In this document: positions 20,440 through 33,134 of the stretch, piece by piece
Position numbering within the stretch: the stretch's first letter is position 1
Layout: every line of letters begins with the position of its first letter
From: Chrysoporthe austroafricana
Lineage: Eukaryota; Ascomycota; Sordariomycetes; Diaporthales; Cryphonectriaceae
Assembly: GCA_001051155.2 (NCBI GenBank)
Contig: JYIP02000003.1
Span: 186,001-250,000, forward strand
Direction: 5' to 3'
DNA length: 64,000 bases
Program-made: the position numbers and the translations under genes
Notes under the pieces: generated by a model
The model's input: only the letters and a program-made list of their open reading frames with translations
Told to the model about the DNA's origin: nothing
Database searches by the model: none

Positions 20440-23400
20440 GTATATTATTTAGGTTATTAATTGGTTTCCAGTTATTTTCGTTCGAATAATATTTTTTCCA
20501 TTTAATTAGGTATTCTTTATGCTTAGTTAATTTCCGATATTTGAAAATCCGTCCGATTTCGTATTCCGGTTTATTAGTTTCGATTTGTATAAATTCGTTC
20601 GTTTTGATTGCATTAATTACTAGTTCGAAAAACGAAATATAGAATACCGGGTAAATTCTTATTCTATAGGGCAGTACAAATTCGAAATTGATATTTGAGA
20701 TTCTCTTTAAAATCCTGAATGGGCTAAATCTCTTATAGTTTAGCGAATGAAAGGGTTTTGTTATTCTGATATGCTCTTTTTGTTAAATAAGATAGATTTT
20801 ATCCTTTTCCTATAGAATTAGTCCTTTAATTCTTTTAGAATTAGTATATTTCGTTATTCTTTCTTATATAAACTTTATATAATATCGTAAGTATTATTTA
20901 ATAATCTGGTTTATTCGTTCCGTTTGTTTATTTGTTTATAAGTGAAATGCTATAGATATTTTCTGCTATATTCCGAGTAATTTTATAAATGAAATCCAGA
21001 AATTTGATATAAACTTTCTATCTTTATCGAAAATAATTTCCTTAAATATGCCGTAATTGGCTATAATTGTCCTGAAAAACGTATATGCAAAGTCTTTTGC
21101 TATACTGCTTTCCTTATATAAGAAAAAATAACCGTATTTGCTTAATTTACAAACTATTATTAAAATATTATCGTATTGCATTTTAATTAAAGGTTTTCGT
21201 AAGAAGGGTAGCTTAGTAATAAAATCTTAACTAATAGATTGCCAAACTGCTTCTGGAATAGAAAACGGTTAGAATAGTTTATAAGGCTTATAATATTTAA
21301 TTTTGTTTTTCTTATAGCTATTGCATTCTTGTAAGATTATTTTAATCCTTTTTCTCAATCCTGGAAAGTTTCAGTATTTTTTAATTCTTTTATATATAGC
21401 TTTGATTCCTTAATAGCTATATGCGAGTATACTATATATATTTCTGATATATTCGTTCTGTTTTTCCGTAATTATATTTTCTGGTTTCTTTCTATTATTA
21501 GAGATTCTGATAATCGTATTAAATTCTCTAGCTTTATTTACAAAATTGCTATTTTTATCTTATCGGAAAATATTCTGGAGCTTTTTGGGTTCTATATCTT
21601 AATAATCTAATCGTTTGCTAAGCGTATTTGCTTTGCCGTTTTTGAATCCTTTGCAATAAATAATCTTTAAATCGAATTGTAAGAAGAATTCTGCTTATCT
21701 AACTTATCGTCTATTTAGGATTTTTATTATTATAAATATTATTAGGTTCTTATAATCGGAATGCATTATAATTTAATATTTGGTTCCGATTAAATAATGC
21801 TGCTATTCCTTAAATGCTTTTACAATTGCTATTAATTCTTTATTCGGAATGCTATAATTGAAATTTAAGCTATTTAACTTTTTTGAAAAGTTACTTACGA
21901 TCCTAAAGCGTTTTTAGTTATCTTATTAACCAAATTATCTTCCGAATATATAATCCGATATATCGGTTTCGATTTCAAATAGCTTATTTGAATTTGCTTT
22001 GCAAAATATAAGTTTTAATATAATTCGTTTCTTGATTTTGTCGAATGCTTCTTGTATTTTTTATATCTATTCGAATTTCCGATCTTTTTTCGTAAGATCC
22101 GTAAAAGAGCGTACGATTTTGCTATAATTTCGAATAAATTATCGGTAAAACTTAATATAGCTGAAAAATGCTTTAATTTCCTTAATTCTTTCTAATATAA
22201 GCTATTCTTTTATTGCTTAAACTTTATTTTTTTGCATATTAATCTTGCTTAATTTTATCGTATAACCGAAATAGTTAATTTTTTGCTAATAGAAATAGCA
22301 TTTATTTAATTCGATTAAGAATTTATTATTTTCCAAAATCTAAAATACTTGCTATATATATTATTTATATAATTCAAAGTTTTTTAAATAAATAAGGATA
22401 TTATTAAAATAAACAATAATAATAATATTCAAGTATTTGCAAAAGATATTATTAATTATTTCTTGGAAAAATGCAAGTACGTTAATTAATCTAAAAAGTA
22501 AAATTATATATTCAAAATGTCCGTAATGAGTCTTAAATGCTATTTTCCAAATATTATTTTCTTTAATCCGGATATAATAGTATTTTTCCTTGAGATTAAG
22601 CGTAATAAACCAATTTGCTTTAATCAATCGATCTTGCATTTTTCCTATTAAAAATAAGGGATAGCGATTCTTAATCGTAATATCGTTAAGCTATCGATAA
22701 TTTATACAAAATTATAATTTGCCGTTTTTCTTAAGTATAAATAAGATCGGGTATTTTGCGAGTAATCGCAATTTCCGTATATAGCCTCTCTTTAAATTCT
22801 CGTTAATGTATTCCTTAAATGGTTTGAGTTTTGCTTAATCGAGCTTATAAATAAGGTAATTTTAAAGTTTTATCCTTTCTTTTAATGGAATTTTATAGTT
22901 AAAAAGGCCGTATTCTAATAAACTGGTATTAAATTTCTTTTGTTATAGTTTCTTGAATTCGTAATATTCTTTTAGTACGTTTTCGAATTCAAATAACGGT
23001 CTTTTTTCGTTTTCTGAGATTTGGAAGAATAAAAGGTATTATTAAGCATATTTTGTTTTGCTTGCTTCCTATTATTATTTACGGGGCTTAATTTCCGGTA
23101 GCTTTAAGTATTTATTATTTATTAGTTTAAACTTCTTTCCGTAATTTTTCTGTATTTGCTATTTTAGAAGCGGTATTTTCTTATAGTTCTATAGCTTATA
23201 TAGCTTTATAACGCTTTGCGCTAGATTAGCTTTCTATTAATTGCTAATCGCTTGAATTTTTAATTCGTTTTTAACTTATGCTTATAAGTTCGAAATATTC
23301 GTAACTTTTCCTTATCCTTTAGCAAATCCATTTGCTTTAAAGGTATATTTAAGCTTATTTGAACGTATATTCTTAATATTATTTTCAGTAATTAAGACTT

Positions 23401-25929
23401 TCCCTTTTCCGTTAATTATAACCTTTTCAGTAAATATAGCTTATTCTTATAAAATTTAGCCAATAGTTCAATCGATTCGAAAATTATATTTTTTAAGCTA
23501 AAATATTCCTAAAATCAATTCGTATTATGCTATATTTGTAATATCGAAAATAGTATTTATTATAAAGCTTTGGATTAAAATAAATAAGTAATTAGTTTTT
23601 ATATTAATTATACCAAAATTATATGCAACCGCTTTTTCTTTTATAATATTAAGTTTATAAGGATCCTTCTTTTGCATTTAAAGCATTCGTTCTTTATTAA
23701 CGATTTCTGGCAAAATAAAATTTCCTTATACGCTGCTATTCAAAAATGCGCTATATCGTTACCCGTTAATATATATATCTAATATAATATATTTCTTATT
23801 CTCTTTCGTAATTGCGCATAAAGATCTCGTAATTCTGATCGGCTATTATCCCGTTATAAGCAATCCTTTCCTTTTAGGGTATTTTAAGCTTTTTTCGCTA
23901 CTTGCTTTACTAGCTTTCGCGCTTAATTTTAACTATATTGCTTTGCCTTTTCGGCTTTTTGCAGTCAATGCTATTCTTTAGCCTTATTTTGCATATAGAT
24001 AAAGCATGCTATAATATAGCATTATTCTTATATCGTTTTTCCTTGAATGTATTTCTATAGATAATTATCGAATAGTCCAATATAGGCATTATTATTTTTA
24101 ATATACAAGACTTTTCTATACTTTTTTCTGGATTTTATAATAAGTTGGATTAATTAGTCTTATTTTCTAATTGGAAACTAATTATATTTAACTTTCTCGT
24201 TAAAGTATATCTAGCAGTTATAATAAATGTAATATATCCAAGCAAGTTTATAATAACGAAAATATAAGTAATTAATCTTTTTATTTTCTTAAAATCTATA
24301 TCCGCTATTTTGGAATAGTATGCTTTGGAAGAATTCTTATAGCGTAAGCTCGTAAATGAAATGCTTTAACTTTCGTATATTTCGATATCCAATTGTTGCG
24401 TTTTGAGCGTTTTTGCTTTATATTCCAAATAATTATTTCTTCCGTTCCCGTAAAGCGTTTTTCTTCAAATATAGGAATTAGTAAGTTATCTGGTTGCTTA
24501 TCTTATAATACTATTTCTTCGAGCGTAGCACTCAGTATAAGTATTTCCATTTTCTGAATGCCGAATTCCTTTTCTATTATTACGTCTTATTATTATTTAA
24601 AGTAATAGTTTAAAGAGAACTTTTCTAAGTTTTCTTCTCTAGCGTTTAAAGGATTGCTTAAATAATCGGAATTATTGCTATTTATAGCCGTATCGTAAAT
24701 AAAGCCTTTTCTTCTTATAACGAGTTGCTTTTATCTTTTAAGCTTCCGTAAAAACTATTTTAAACTTTCTTTTACCGAGAAGTATAATAAGCAATAGTCC
24801 TAATAATAAGCTATTCAGCTTATACTGTTATAGCCAAAATCCGTTACTTATTCCAGTAGAATATTATTGCTTAGCTAATTGGGTTTTTATCGCTAAACGA
24901 TATTAACTTATTTTTCCGGAACTAATTTCCAATTTCGTTTCTTCTTTTCTTAATAGCAATTGCATACGATATAGCCTTTCTTACTGCAATTATAACAGGT
25001 AATTCCTTTGCGTTATTCTCGTATTAAAATATTTAATTTTATAAGTTTAGTATATATTATATTTGAATAGGCCGTACTATTCCGGGTTTTTTGCTAAAAC
25101 TTGCATTTTTTTAAGTTAAATTAATATTTCGGAACGCTATTATAATTCTTTTATTATTGCTAGCGCTATTCGTAAAGCCGGTTATCGATACGAATTGCTT
25201 TATTAATAAACTTGCTAAGTTTTTCGGGTCGGTTTTCCTTATAAAGCTTGTCCTTAATTTCTTCTTTAAATCCCGTATAATAAGCATTTATAAAGGGTTC
25301 GTTTTCGTAATTGAAGTAAGCGATAATTTGCTTAAACTTAGCTATATAATCCGTAACGGAATCGGTTTAACGAAATATTTCCAATTGCTATATTATAATA
25401 CGTCTTTTATCTGGGTCTTTAAAGATTTTAATAAGGGCTAATTCAAAATTAGCATAGCGCTGAAAAATGCGCTTGGTATCTTTAGAACGGAAATCTTCGT
25501 TATTATTCAAATAATTGCGAAAGGTTAGCTCTTATTATTGAAAAGCCGTTCTTTCAAAGCGGCTTCCCGCGAAATCAATTTTGTCATAAATAGTCCTGAA
25601 TTGAATGCTATAATATTTGAAATAAGCTTTGAATTAAGTTAAGAAAGCCTGGAAATCTTTTCGAATGCTTTTATAAAGCTTACGTTTATCAAGCTTGAAA
25701 GCTTTAGCTTATTAAAAAGTATTGAAACGGAAAACTTTATTTATAATTTCCTTAAGCTATTAATATAAAGCCAAGTTCTATTACTGGAACTATTCGTTAA
25801 TAAGAATAGTTAAGGTTTTTTTCTAAAAGGCCTGGTTGCTAGAAAAAAACGGAATTTAAAGCGCTATCGTATTTCCGGTATTATTTAAAGAGTATATACT
25901 AAACCGTTTTTGAATAAAAGTTGTAAAAA
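20440..25929 (-). pseudogene. element E gag-pol remnant
   Basis: Minus strand, right to left: primer-binding region 25918-25929; gag about 25780-25050 with zinc knuckle near 24990; linker; protease near 23720-23960; RT about 23000-22150 with Y-F-N-N in place of Y-x-D-D near 22400; RNase H about 22050-21650; integrase about 21500-20700 (core 21181-20966, MQYDNILIIVCKLSKYGYF); chromodomain about 20590-20440. About 225 bp present in D (17455-17683) are missing at 20877. Many TAA/TAG stops. Confidence 0.75.
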
Positions 25930-26165
25930 TATTATAAATGCTATAGTAATTTTAAGATAAATTGTAAAGTTAAAAGGTTTATACTAGCAAAAGCAGTATT
26001 AAATATAGCTTTATATACCGGAAACTTATTTAACGAATATTCGCAATATTTATAAGCTTATAAAGCTATTATTTGAAGGTATAATAGGGTTCAAATAGTA
26101 CTTAAATTTACGATTGAAGAGCTATAGCAATCTATTTAATAAATATCCCGTCCTTATATATCCAG
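25930..26165 (-). repeat. 5' LTR of element E, first part (split by element A)
   Basis: 236 bp, TATTATAAATGC to TCCAG. It continues at 33642-33853 (212 bp); together these are 448 bp, equal to the 3' LTR. The R-start AATCGTAAA (minus strand) is near 26108. Confidence 0.88.
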
Positions 26166-26667
26166 TATTATAAACTAGCAAGTAGTTCGGACCTTATAAA
26201 CGAATCGAAATAAGGAAGGACCGGACATGCCAGAATCCGACCCCTATGATTACCTAATCAGGGTTAGGGTTAGTTTCACCAATAAGGTCGGATAGCTATG
26301 GATATGAGTTATCCAAAGGAAACGACAAAGTCGGATAGCTATAGATATGAGTTATCCAAAAGAAACGATAAGGTTGGATAGCTATAGATATGGATTATCC
26401 AAAATTATCCCTTAGAAAATATAATAACTGGAAAAGGATATAAGGATAGGGCATTTTCCCTTTCGAGTAAATAGATTATTAGAAAGTTCCTAGTTATCAA
26501 TCTAAGTATTAATTGAACTCTACTATTAATAATCGCATTGGCTTATGAATATTGCAATACCCAGTAAATTTGTCCTGAATTTCAAGACTATACTTAATAC
26601 CGCTTTTATTAGCATAAACCCTTTAACCTTACAGTATATCTTAGGATTTGCTATAGCATTCATAATA
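26166..26667 (+). repeat. 5' LTR of element A (502 bp)
   Basis: It carries GGGTTAGGGTTAG (26261-26273), then three units of about 43 bp (26284-26403), each with GGATAGCT..GTTATCC inverted arms, then GGATATAAGG as a TATA-like box near 26436, and the R-start TAGTTATCAATC near 26491. Confidence 0.92.
26284..26403 (+). repeat. three-unit U3 tandem repeat with inverted arms
   Basis: Three imperfect copies of a 43-bp unit (AAGGTCGGATAGCTATGG .. GAGTTATCC). The same array is at 33252-33372 in the 3' LTR. It is absent from the LTRs of B, D, E and H, so it is a subfamily-specific U3 module. Confidence 0.85.
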
Positions 26668-26669
26668 TT

Positions 26670-26678
26670 TTGACAATT
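26670..26678 (+). promoter_or_regulatory. primer-binding site of element A, self-priming type
   Basis: TTGACAATT lies two bases after the 5' LTR. It is complementary, allowing two RIP-type transitions, to AGTTATCAA inside the LTR, and exactly so to AATTGTCAA. No TGG as expected for a tRNA primer. Compare 53930-53938 (B, exact match) and 48442-48450 (D, exact match). Confidence 0.6.
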
Positions 26679-26759
26679 CTTATTCAAGATCGGTTCAGTA
26701 TATACCCTTTAAGCAATATCCAGGATATAATAGCGCCCCAGACCCCATTTTCGTCCAAT

Positions 26760-27650
26760 ATCCAGGCCTCTCAAGAAGAAGTACCGGTTGCCCTTACTAA
26801 CGAATAGCTCTAGCAGCAGAATATAGCCTTATATTAATAGCTTAAGGAAATCAAGAACGAAATTATCCGTTTCAATGCTTTCCAGCAAACCAAAGCTTTT
26901 AAATTCGACAAACCAGGCCCTTACAAAGGCATTCGAAAGGACTTTCAGGCATTCTTGATATAACTCAAAGCTTATTTTAAGCATTACGGGACTCAGTTCA
27001 GAATTACTTATAACAAGATCGATTTCGCAAGAAGCCGTTTCGAAAGAACGGCTTTCCAGTAATAAGAGCCAACCTTTCGCAATTATTTGGATAATAGTAA
27101 AGAATTTCGTTCCGAAAATACTAAGCGCATCTTCCAGCGCTATATTAATTTCGAATTAGCTCTTATTAAGACTTTTGGAAACCCGGACGAACGACATATA
27201 GCAATACGATAATTAGAGGCATTGCGATAAACCGGTTTAGCTGCAAACTATACGGCCAAATTCCGACAGATTATCGCTTACTTTAATTACGATAACGATC
27301 TTTTTATAAATGCTTATTACGCAAAACTCAAGGAAGAAATCAAAAACGAATTCTATAAAGAAGACCGATTTGAAAAACTTAGTGAATTTATTAATAAAGC
27401 AGTCCGTATTGATAACCGACTATACGAATAACGGCAATAACGATAAAAAAACTATGGCATTATTTTGCGATATCAGCCAAATATTGGGAAGCGCAAATTT
27501 CAGTATAAAAGCAAAAATAATATAGCCTATTCGGGCACTATACATACTGGGCTTATAGAATTAGATACTTTCGTATGCGAATAACGCAAAGGGGTTACTT
27601 ATTATAATTGCAGCAAGAAAGGCTATATTGCCCGCAATTGCTAATAAGAA
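26760..27650 (+). pseudogene. element A gag with zinc knuckle
   Basis: Structural nucleocapsid/capsid polyprotein of a Ty3/gypsy element. Long readable stretches: K-A-F-K-F-D-K-P-G-P-Y-K-G, S-R-F-E-R-T-A-F, F-R-S-E-N-T-K-R-I-F-Q-R-Y, F-G-N-P-D-E-R and KLSEFINKAVRIDNRLYE (retrotransposon gag fold). The zinc knuckle at about 27598-27642 reads Y-Y-N-C-S-K-K-G-Y-I-A-R-N-C, where CxxCxxxxHxxxxC is expected. The first Cys and the His have become Tyr. Stops are TAA/TAG at Gln-like positions. Composition is less AT-shifted than in pol. Confidence 0.82.
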
Positions 27651-28779
27651 TAAAAGAAGCGAGAATAGAAACTAATTTCGGAAAAATAGCTTAGCGTCGC
27701 TTAGTAATAGGAACCCAATTAGCTAAATAAAAATATTTAACCGAAATAAGTAACGGACCTTAATTATAGCAGCCTTAATTGGATAGCCTGCTATTAAGAT
27801 TATTGCTTATTGTACTTTTCGGAAAAGGAAAGTTCAGGATAATTCTTACGCAAGCTTTAAGGATAATGATAGCTCGCTATAAGCAGGAAAGGCTTACTTT
27901 ATAATACTATTATCCAAAATAGCGATTCCGACTGCTTTAGCGAAAGACTTTTACGAAATAAGGAAGATTTAAAGAATTACCCTTTAAATTACTATCTGGA
28001 ATAATAATGGAATAATATAATAGAAGAAAATATCGGCATTACGCAATTAGAATTACCGATACTCAGCAATATTGCTGAATTAATATACCCTGATAAATAG
28101 CCAGATAACCTATTAATTCCAATCCTTAACGAAAAATCGATAGAAGAAATAGCCTATTATTAGCAGAAAGATTGCTAAAATTGCAAATGGATATTCAAAC
28201 ATACGGAAATTAAATATATTATCTATAAGCTTACGATAAAAGAATTCTTCCAAAGCATACTATTTCAGAATAGCGAATGCTTATTCCAAAAAGACAGAAG
28301 GATCAGTTACTTATACTTTTAATATTATGAATTTGCTTGGATTAGCTATATCTACTATAATTGCCAGATATATTTCAGCGAGAAAATCAAATAAAATTGG
28401 TTCCCATTTAAAGAATAGGACCAATTAATCTATCCCGTTATAGAAAAAAGGGGAAGATTCAGAAAAGTCTTATATATTAAGGATAATAATACATATATTG
28501 AATTACCGGATAACTGCCCATAAATATATATCGATAGAAAGACTATATAAAGATAATGCTATATAATAGCATGCTCCATATATGCATAGAATAAGGCCAA
28601 AGAATAGCATAAGTTGCAAAAGACCGAGAAGAATCGGTAGCGGAACTATGCTTAAGCAAAAAAGCTAGCGCAATAAGCAGCGAGAAACGCCTAGAATACC
28701 CTAAAAGGGAAGGATCGCTTATAATGGGATAATAGCCGATCAGGATTACGAAATCCTTATATGCCATTATTAAGAAAAA

Positions 28780-31700
28780 TAAAGAGCATATTATTCTGGA
28801 AGCATATATTAAAGGGCAATAATATAATGCATTATTGGATAGTAGCATACAAAGAAATTTTATCTTGCCAAAAGTCGTTAATAAGGAACGAATTCCTTAA
28901 ACGCAAAAGAAAAACTCCTATAAGCTCAATACTATAAAAGGAAAATCGGTTGCGTATAACCTAAGTGTAATCGATATAGAAATTGATTATTTACTTATCT
29001 CGATCCAAGGCTTTATAACGAATATTACTTTTGATATTACGGATACAGTATAATATGAGTTGATTTTAAGAATATTTTGGCTTAAGAAGCATAACTTTCG
29101 AATTAATTGGATTACTAGCTAGATTTTATAGGAATAAGCCGTACTTACTGAAAAGGTTGCAATTATTAGTAAAGGAAAAGACTTAATTACTGAAAATAGC
29201 ATAAGAGAAATGCGCTTAAACAGGCTTACAAATACCTTTAAGGCTAAAAGACAAGCTACGATATAGGGAAAGGTTACGAATATTTTGAACTTCCAGACGA
29301 AAATTGAGGACGGACTAAGATTACAAATAACTATCGACTAATAAAAGTACGGTTAGGTATAAAGCAATACAAAGAAATGCGGATTATAGAATTATAAAGA
29401 AATATAGCTCCTATAGTACGAATATGCTAAAAGACGGTTTGGCTCGATACTTAACAAATATCCGAGACTATTAGAAATACGGAAGCCCTAGAGACGGGAG
29501 GCTAGCAAAGAGAAATACGCATAACGGTACTTAATGTTCTTACAGATTGCAGAAGATAAAGAAGGACCAATACCGATATTCGAAAATATACCAAGAGAAT
29601 ATTACGAATTCAAGAAATTATAGTAAGGGAAATTCGATACAGGATTATTAAAGCATAGCCCATATAATTACGAAATCCCCTTAAAAAAAAGAACGCAGCC
29701 AAAGTTCTTCCCCATTTACGGGCTTAACGAAGCAAGATTCGAAACGCTTAAGGAATATATTAACGAAAACTTAAAGCGAGGCTATATACGACTATTGCAA
29801 TTACTAGCAAGATACTCTATCCTATTCGTACCCAAAAAAAACGGTAAACTATAATTTTGTATAGATTACTGATAGCTTAATAATATTACTATCAAGAATA
29901 AATACTTATTGCTGCTAGCAAACGAAATAAAGGATCGACTAATTGGAACCAAATAATTCATTACGCTTGATCTTAAAGAGGGATACTATTATATCAGAAT
30001 TAAAGAAGACGATATTTGGAAAATAGCTTTCAGAATACGCTACGGACATTTCGAATATATAATTATGCTTTTTGGACTTACAAATGCGCTAGCATCTTTC
30101 CAGGAAATAATTAACTATATCTTATACGAATTTCTGGATACTACCGTTATTATCTACCTTAATAATATCCTTATTTTTTCCAAAGACCTTAAGATATATA
30201 AGCAATACGTACGAAAAATATTTCAAATATTGCAAAATAACAAATTTCTAGTCGAACTAAGTAAATATTATTTCTATTAATAAAAAGTTAATTATCTAGG
30301 CTATATTATTAAGCCAGGATAGATTAGCATGCAATAAGATAAAGTTAAAGCAGTATAAGAATAGCTTATTCCGGGAAATATTAAAGATATTAGAGCATTT
30401 TTCGGATATGCCAATTTCTACTGATAATTTATTCGAGATTATAGCAAGATCGTATACCCTCTTATAGACTTTATAAAGAAAGACTAAAAATTCAGATAAA
30501 CTCTTAAAGCATAGAAAGCATTCGACGAAATCAAAAAACGAATTATATCGGAACTTATCTTCTATAAAGCGGACCCAGAGAAACCTTTTGAAATAGAAAC
30601 CGATATATCAGATTATGCACTAAGCGGACAGCTCGGGTAACGAGATAATTAAGGACGCCTCAGGATTATAAGCAACTTTTCAAAAAAATTGAACGGCCTA
30701 GAGCTCAATTATAGCATTCCAGATAAAGAATTAATAGCAATTGTCAAAGCATTCGAAAAATAATAACGATACTTAATCAGGGCTAAATACTAAATCATAA
30801 TGCATTCGGATTACAAGAATTTGATAATATTTATAATTATTAAAGCTTTGAATAAACGATAAATCAGATAAGCAGAATTCCTTTTACAATTCGATTTGAA
30901 AATTGTCTATTGCAAAAGATCTGAAAATAGCAGAGCAGACGCATTTAGCAAACGATTAGACTATTAAGATTCAAAGCCAAAAGAATTCCAGAATATTTTC
31001 AGACAAAATAAAAATAGCAATTTTGTAAACGAAGCAAGGGAATTCAATACAATTATCAAAATCAATAGCAAACAAAAAAAGCCAGAAAATATAATTATTA
31101 AGGAATAAGAAAAATATATCAGGACTATATATAGCGTACTAGCATATAGCTATTAAAGAATCAAAGCTATTTACGAAAGGATCAAGAGGTACTGGAACTT
31201 ATTAGGATTCCGATAAAGAATTGAGAACGTTTTACGGAAATGCAATAATTGCAAGAAGAATAAGATTGAATATTATAAGCCTTATGGACTATTCCAACTA
31301 TTCCTTATTCCAAAAACGGTTTAGCAATCTATTAGCTGGGATTTCATTACCAAGCTACCTCTTTTACGAGAACCCTTAACTAAAATGCAATATAATAGCA
31401 TTCTAATAATAGTTTGCAGACTGAATAAGTACGTTTACTTCCTATTCTATAAAGAAAGCAGTATAGCGGAAGATCTCGTATATACATTTTTCAGAATAAT
31501 TATAGCCAATTATAATATGCTTAAAGAAATCATTTCCGATAGAAATAGAAAGTTCGTATTAAATTTCTGGATTTCATTTACGAAACTATTCGGAATATAA
31601 TAAAAGATATTTATAGCATTTTACTCGCAAACGGATAGATAAACGGAACGAATAAATTAGATTGTTAAATAATATTTGCGATATTATATAAATTACAAAT

Positions 31701-32372
31701 AGGATAACTGGGTAAAGCTATTATTACTAGCATAGTTCGCATATAATAATGCAAATATAAGCATAATAAAAAAATTACTATTTTACGTACTTTACAGCTA
31801 TAATCCGATAGCTTATTACGACGAAATATTAAGAGCAAATACGGAAGTTGCGGAAAGGCGAATTAAAAAGATCAAAAAAGTCTAAGAAAAACTTCAGAAA
31901 GAATTGAAATTTATACAAGAAAGAATAACGAAATACGCTAATTCTAAAAGGATTAAAAGACCAATCCTACAGGAAAAGGATAAGGTTTATCTTGTTTGAC
32001 AGAAAGAATATATCAAAATAACAAAACCTTCTTACTCGTTAGATTATAAGAAATTAGAACTATTCAAAATCCTAAGAAAAATTTCAGATATTAATTTCGA
32101 ACTTGCATTACCTTATAGAATAAGGATCTATCCAGTATTTTACATTTTATTTCTCGAACTAATACCAAAATCGACTAAAACAGATAAGACTATCCAGGTT
32201 AAAAGCAATAAACTAAAATACGAAATCGAACGAATTCTCAAATATCGCAAACCGGATTACGACCCCGAATACCTTATCAAATAGAAAGGCTACCCAATAA
32301 GTAAAAACTTATAGGAACTTAAATCTAACTTACAAAATGCGCCCCGAGCATTAGCAGACTACCTGGACAGAT
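28780..32372 (+). pseudogene. element A pol: protease, RT, RNase H, integrase, chromodomain
   Basis: Protease at about 28830: A-L-L-D-S-S-I, with the D-S-G catalytic Gly changed to Ser. RT at about 29690-30500: I-T-L-D-L-K-E-G-Y-Y, MLFGLTNALASFQ, and I-I-Y-L-N-N-I-L-I-F, where both catalytic Asp of Y-x-D-D are Asn. RNase H at about 30580-30960: E-I-E-T-D-I-S-D-Y-A-L. Integrase at about 31130-32080: zinc-binding part ending C-N-N-C, core W-D-F-I-T-K-L-P, E-I-I-S-D-R-N-R-K-F and Q-T-D-R-x-T-E-R, so the D,D,E residues are still present. Chromodomain at about 32215-32372: K-Y-E-I-E-R-I-L-K-Y-R.. E-Y-L-I-K-x-K-G-Y-P, with two Trp codons turned to TAG. The stop of the chromodomain frame is TAA at 32370. 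Confidence 0.85.
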
Positions 32373-32513
32373 AATAATAAAAAAAAAAAAGAGAGAAGAT
32401 AGAAAAACCGCGTATTAGGACTAAATAAGGCGGCTAATGCCAGTAGGACTAGCTGCTCCTCGAGAGTTAAGCTCCAAGTCCAGTTCCGGCTAATCAGATT
32501 TAGGCCCAAACTG

Positions 32514-32945
32514 CTATAAAGTAACGTCCAGATCAAAACCTTTAGGAAAGGGACTTTTAGGAACCAAGACTTCCGCAGTACGGCATTCTGCCTTAACGGC
32601 ATAACGTTCCTTTTCAGCCTCCTCGGCTTCTATACGTTCCAGCTCTTCCATATCCGTAATACCCCGGCGAATAGTACGCATTATCTTCTCAAACCATACG
32701 CGTTTCTGTTTTCGCAAACGCTTAATTTCCAAAATAGCGTTACGCAATCGCTTTTCGGCCGATTCAAGACAATCCTCAAGATGCTAATACTGAACGCCAA
32801 TTTTCCGAATCTCGGCAGCAGAAAGGCCCTGCATATCGCAGCAAGAACGCCCCAATCGAATATATTCAGCATACCGAGAAAAGTCAGAAGGCGAAACCTA
32901 ATACGTCGCGATATTACGACCTTCGCAGAAAGAACAAAAAGGCAT
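32514..32945 (-). pseudogene. antisense ORF of element A: Zn2Cys6-like cluster plus coiled coil
   Basis: Minus strand, starting 190 bp before the 3' LTR and ending about 140 bp past the chromodomain stop. One frame of 143 codons with two TAG (32900-32898, 32786-32784), both where CAG is natural. N-terminus MPFCSFCEGRNIATY; cluster positions C4, C7, Y15, Y25, Y28 and C36. Coiled-coil part YQ-like H-L-E-D-C-L-E-S-A-E-K-R-L and EIKRLRKQKRVWFEKIMRT, then MEELERIEAEEAEKE; tail EVLVPKSPFPKGFDLD. The local composition is clearly less AT-rich than the flanking pol. Zn cluster and coiled coil are inferred from spacing and residue pattern; no function is claimed. Confidence 0.72.
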
Positions 32946-33121
32946 TTCTATAGCGTTCCGGAAAATAAGAAATAACAAAGAATCTTTTTTCTTGGTCCTT
33001 TCGGAACGGGGCGACAAGCGGGTTCTAATAACTCTGGAAGATATCCTGTTTAGGAAGGCACGAGAATATATACAGGAAAACAGGGTCTACTTACGAAAAA
33101 ATTTTCGGGACGAAAACTTAC

Positions 33122-33134
33122 AGGAAGGAAATGA
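33122..33134 (+). promoter_or_regulatory. polypurine tract of element A
   Basis: AGGAAGGAAATGA directly precedes the 3' LTR. Equivalents are GGAAAGGGGATAA before 60789 (B) and the complements after 16292 (D), 19712 (E) and 62279 (H). It primes plus-strand DNA synthesis in LTR elements. Confidence 0.75.

Noticed and set aside
26261..26273. (TTAGGG)2 as sign of a real telomere or interstitial telomere scar
   Set aside because: It occurs at the same place in many separate LTRs and only as two units, so it is part of the LTR.
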